Shown one piece after another: positions 63,201 through 64,000 of a stretch of DNA of 64,000 nucleotides (its first letter is position 1; every line of letters starts with the position of its first letter). The notes below the pieces were generated by a model. The model saw nothing but the letters and a program-made list of their open reading frames with translations, was not told where the DNA came from and did no database searches. This DNA is from JABDIP01 sp965227455 (lineage in GTDB: Bacteria > Pseudomonadota > Alphaproteobacteria > DSM-16000 > Inquilinaceae): positions 5,084,001 to 5,148,000 of the forward strand of contig OZ245752.1 of the NCBI GenBank assembly GCA_965227455.1, written 5' to 3'. The translations under genes and the position numbers were made by a program.

Positions 63201-63867
63201 GTTTCGTACGCTTGTCGATGATGAGATCCCGCTCAACGATGGCTGCCTGGCGCCGCTGAAGATCATTGTGCCGGCCCATTCGATGCTGAGCCCGCAGCCG
63301 CCGGGCGCGGTCGTGGCCGGCAATGTCGAGACGTCGCAATGCGTGACGGATACCCTGTACGGGGCGCTGGGCGTTCTGGCCGCCTCCCAGGGCACCATGA
63401 ACAACTTCACCTTCGGTAACGCGCGGCACCAGTACTACGAGACGATCTGCGGCGGCGCCGGGGCTGGACCGGATTTCGACGGTGTGTCGGGGGTGCACAC
63501 CCACATGACCAACTCCCGGCTGACCGACCCGGAGATCCTCGAATTTCGGTTCCCGGTGCTTCTGGAGAGCTTCGGGCTGCGCCCAGGCAGCGGCGGTGCG
63601 GGGCTGCACAAGGGCGGCGACGGCACCACCCGCCGGGTGCGGTTCCGCGAGGACATGACGGCGGCGATCCTGGCCAACCACCGCATCGTCGCCCCGTTCG
63701 GCGCCAAGGGCGGCGCGCCGGGGCAGGTCGGGCGCTGCTGGGTCGAGCGGGTCGGTGGCGAGCGCGTCGATCTCGCAAGCACCGACAAGATCGAGATGGC
63801 GCCGGGCGATGTCTTCGTCATCGAGTCGCCGGGCGGCGGCGGCTTTGGCGAGCCGGACGCCGATTGA
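60229..63867 (+). CDS. Hydantoinase/5-oxoprolinase family protein, fused HyuA-HyuB form
   Basis: A 1,212-residue enzyme from the ATG at 60229, which has a strong GGGAGGGGG ribosome binding site; a GTG 21 bases upstream is less likely. The N-terminal HyuA-like ATPase half has FWIDRGGTFTDIVA and FDMGGTSTDVTHY; the C-terminal HyuB-like half begins near DPVMLEVFNNLFMSIAEQMG and contains NDPYNGGTHLPDITVV and SRGHHADVGG. A single fused chain of this length is typical of ATP-dependent 5-oxoprolinase (OPLAH type), which opens 5-oxoproline to glutamate, but hydantoinase and acetophenone-carboxylase relatives look alike. The following DUF4406 gene is 12 bp away. Confidence 0.92.
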   Translation: MQSQSDRDIADRAGDGRWQFWIDRGGTFTDIVARRPDGGLTTHKLLSENPERYPDAAVQGIRDLLGIASGQPIPAERIEAVKMGTTVATNALLERKGDRTLLLINEGFRDALRIAYQARPRLFDRNIRLPELLYERVVEIPGRVTAEGEELAPIDLDAARSGLEAAYRDGIRACAVVFMHGYRYPGHEQAVAELAREIGFTQISASHAVSPLIKLVGRGDTAVVDAYLSPILRRYVDQVAGELGGVRLMFMQSNGGLTDARLFQGKDSILSGPAGGIVGAAKVAGMAGFDRIIGFDMGGTSTDVTHYAGAFERAFETHVAGVRMRAPMMKIHTVAAGGGSILRFDGAKYRVGPESAGANPGPACYRRGGPLTVTDCNVMLGKLQPEFFPRVFGPGGDEPLDAAAVHAKFAALAEGISAATGDRRGPAEVADGFLRIAVDNMANAIKRVSIERGHDVTAYTLVCFGGAGGQHACLVADALGMKRVHIHPFAGVLSAYGMGLAEVRAMRERTIEAPLQDALASAEQALAAMEREAQAELESQGVADHRAFRRLHIKYRGTDTALPVAFAEPAEAIAAFEADHRAQFGFVMTGRDHIIDSVSVELVGGGAEIADRPLAEDAGAARPEPLAEVETHMAGEGRATPVYDRDALLPGASVDGPAILKEANATSVIEPGWRATVTPLNHLVMERVVPLPSRVAVGTTVDPVMLEVFNNLFMSIAEQMGTALQNTAYSVNIKERLDFSCAVFDRDGYLVANAPHMPVHLGSMGVTVRHVIEKRTGKMSAGDVYAVNDPYNGGTHLPDITVVTPVFDADGATVLFYVASRGHHADVGGLTPGSMPPDSRTIEEEGVLFDDFLLVEQGRFREDALNAQLDGGRYPARNNEQNIGDLKAQIAANEKGVQELGRMVATFGLDVVHAYMGHVRDNAEEQVRRVLDVLTPGSFEYPLDNGAVIKVDIRVDREARSAEIDFTGTSAQLDNNFNAPSAVVRAAVLYVFRTLVDDEIPLNDGCLAPLKIIVPAHSMLSPQPPGAVVAGNVETSQCVTDTLYGALGVLAASQGTMNNFTFGNARHQYYETICGGAGAGPDFDGVSGVHTHMTNSRLTDPEILEFRFPVLLESFGLRPGSGGAGLHKGGDGTTRRVRFREDMTAAILANHRIVAPFGAKGGAPGQVGRCWVERVGGERVDLASTDKIEMAPGDVFVIESPGGGGFGEPDAD

Positions 63868-63879
63868 GGAGGCTCCGCC

Positions 63880-64000
63880 ATGTGGATCATGATCGCCGGC
63901 CCCTACTCCAGCGGCGGCGCGGATGCGGAGGCCCGGGCGCGCAATCTCCGGGCGATGAACCGAACGGCCGTCGAGGTCTTTCGACGCGGGCATATACCGA
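63880..64000 (+). CDS. DUF4406 protein, N-terminal fragment
   Basis: The first 40 codons of a gene running off the window. It opens MWIMIAGPYSSGGADAEARARNLRAM in part (the MIAGPYSSGGAD core is the visible mark), which matches DUF4406 proteins, relatives of nucleoside 2-deoxyribosyltransferases. AGGAGG lies 5-12 bases upstream and the gene follows the oxoprolinase by 12 bp, so the two are probably one operon. Function of these relatives is not established. Confidence 0.75.
   Translation, partial: MWIMIAGPYSSGGADAEARARNLRAMNRTAVEVFRRGHIP

Noticed and set aside
60169..63993. 1,274-codon open frame antisense to the oxoprolinase gene
   Set aside because: GC-rich antisense shadow; the composition is dominated by Arg, His, Gly and Ala, and the sense strand encodes a clear enzyme with a good ribosome binding site.

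Overview
This window is about 64 kb of GC-rich chromosome, apparently from an alphaproteobacterium. The lineage is probably Rhodospirillales-like, but I cannot name a genus. The evidence for this is: a complete, tightly overlapping mraZ-to-ftsZ division and cell-wall cluster running into lpxC; rnpB directly upstream of mraZ on the same strand; a perfect CtrA-type site (TTAA-N7-TTAAC); a DUF1127 protein; and the PrkA-YeaH-SpoVR trio. MurE carries the DNPR motif of meso-diaminopimelate ligases, and LpxC and BamD imply a Gram-negative envelope.

Layout. Positions 1-8.4 kb hold a two-subunit aconitase X (the large subunit enters from outside the window), a creatininase-family hydrolase, a TPR/glycosyltransferase-like protein, a GNAT acetyltransferase, an EEP-fold phosphoesterase and several small membrane or orphan proteins. 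Two related palindromic repeats sit in convergent spacers here. From about 8.6 to 13.9 kb is an accessory island that looks AT-richer than its surroundings. It holds a small P-loop protein, a 16-bp inverted-repeat element, a DUF4935-type PIN protein, an intact IS5-family element with CTAG target duplications, and a two-gene operon of an XRE/ImmA-IrrE protease fusion with a beta-family protein. That composition suggests phage defence or toxin-antitoxin function, but I cannot assign it to a named system.

From 13.9 to 18.8 kb is the prkA-yeaH-spoVR stress-kinase operon. From 19.5 to 26.3 kb are an MmyB-type regulator, a UvrD/PcrA helicase overlapping prmA, the DUF1127 protein and a large Xaa-Pro aminopeptidase. 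From 26.3 to 51.5 kb almost everything reads leftwards: mraZ-rsmH-ftsL-ftsI-murE-murF-mraY-murD-ftsW-murG-murC-murB-ddl-ftsQ-ftsA-ftsZ-lpxC-bamD-recN-ligA-PAS. Together these make UDP-MurNAc-pentapeptide and lipid II, build the divisome, start lipid A synthesis, assemble outer-membrane proteins and repair or ligate DNA. Most junctions are 1-13 nt overlaps (mainly ATGA or TGATG), implying translational coupling.

From 51.5 to 64 kb are the mraZ control region with MraZ-box arrays, rnpB, a hybrid histidine kinase, a DMT transporter, a TerB/DnaJ protein, a dCache-PAS histidine kinase, a DUF3750 protein, a full-length 5-oxoprolinase-type enzyme and the first 40 codons of a DUF4406 protein.

The most interesting items are the regulatory DNA around the division cluster (a CtrA box and mutually exclusive hairpins between ftsZ and lpxC; two phased TGGGN arrays and a CtrA-like site upstream of mraZ) and the accessory island.
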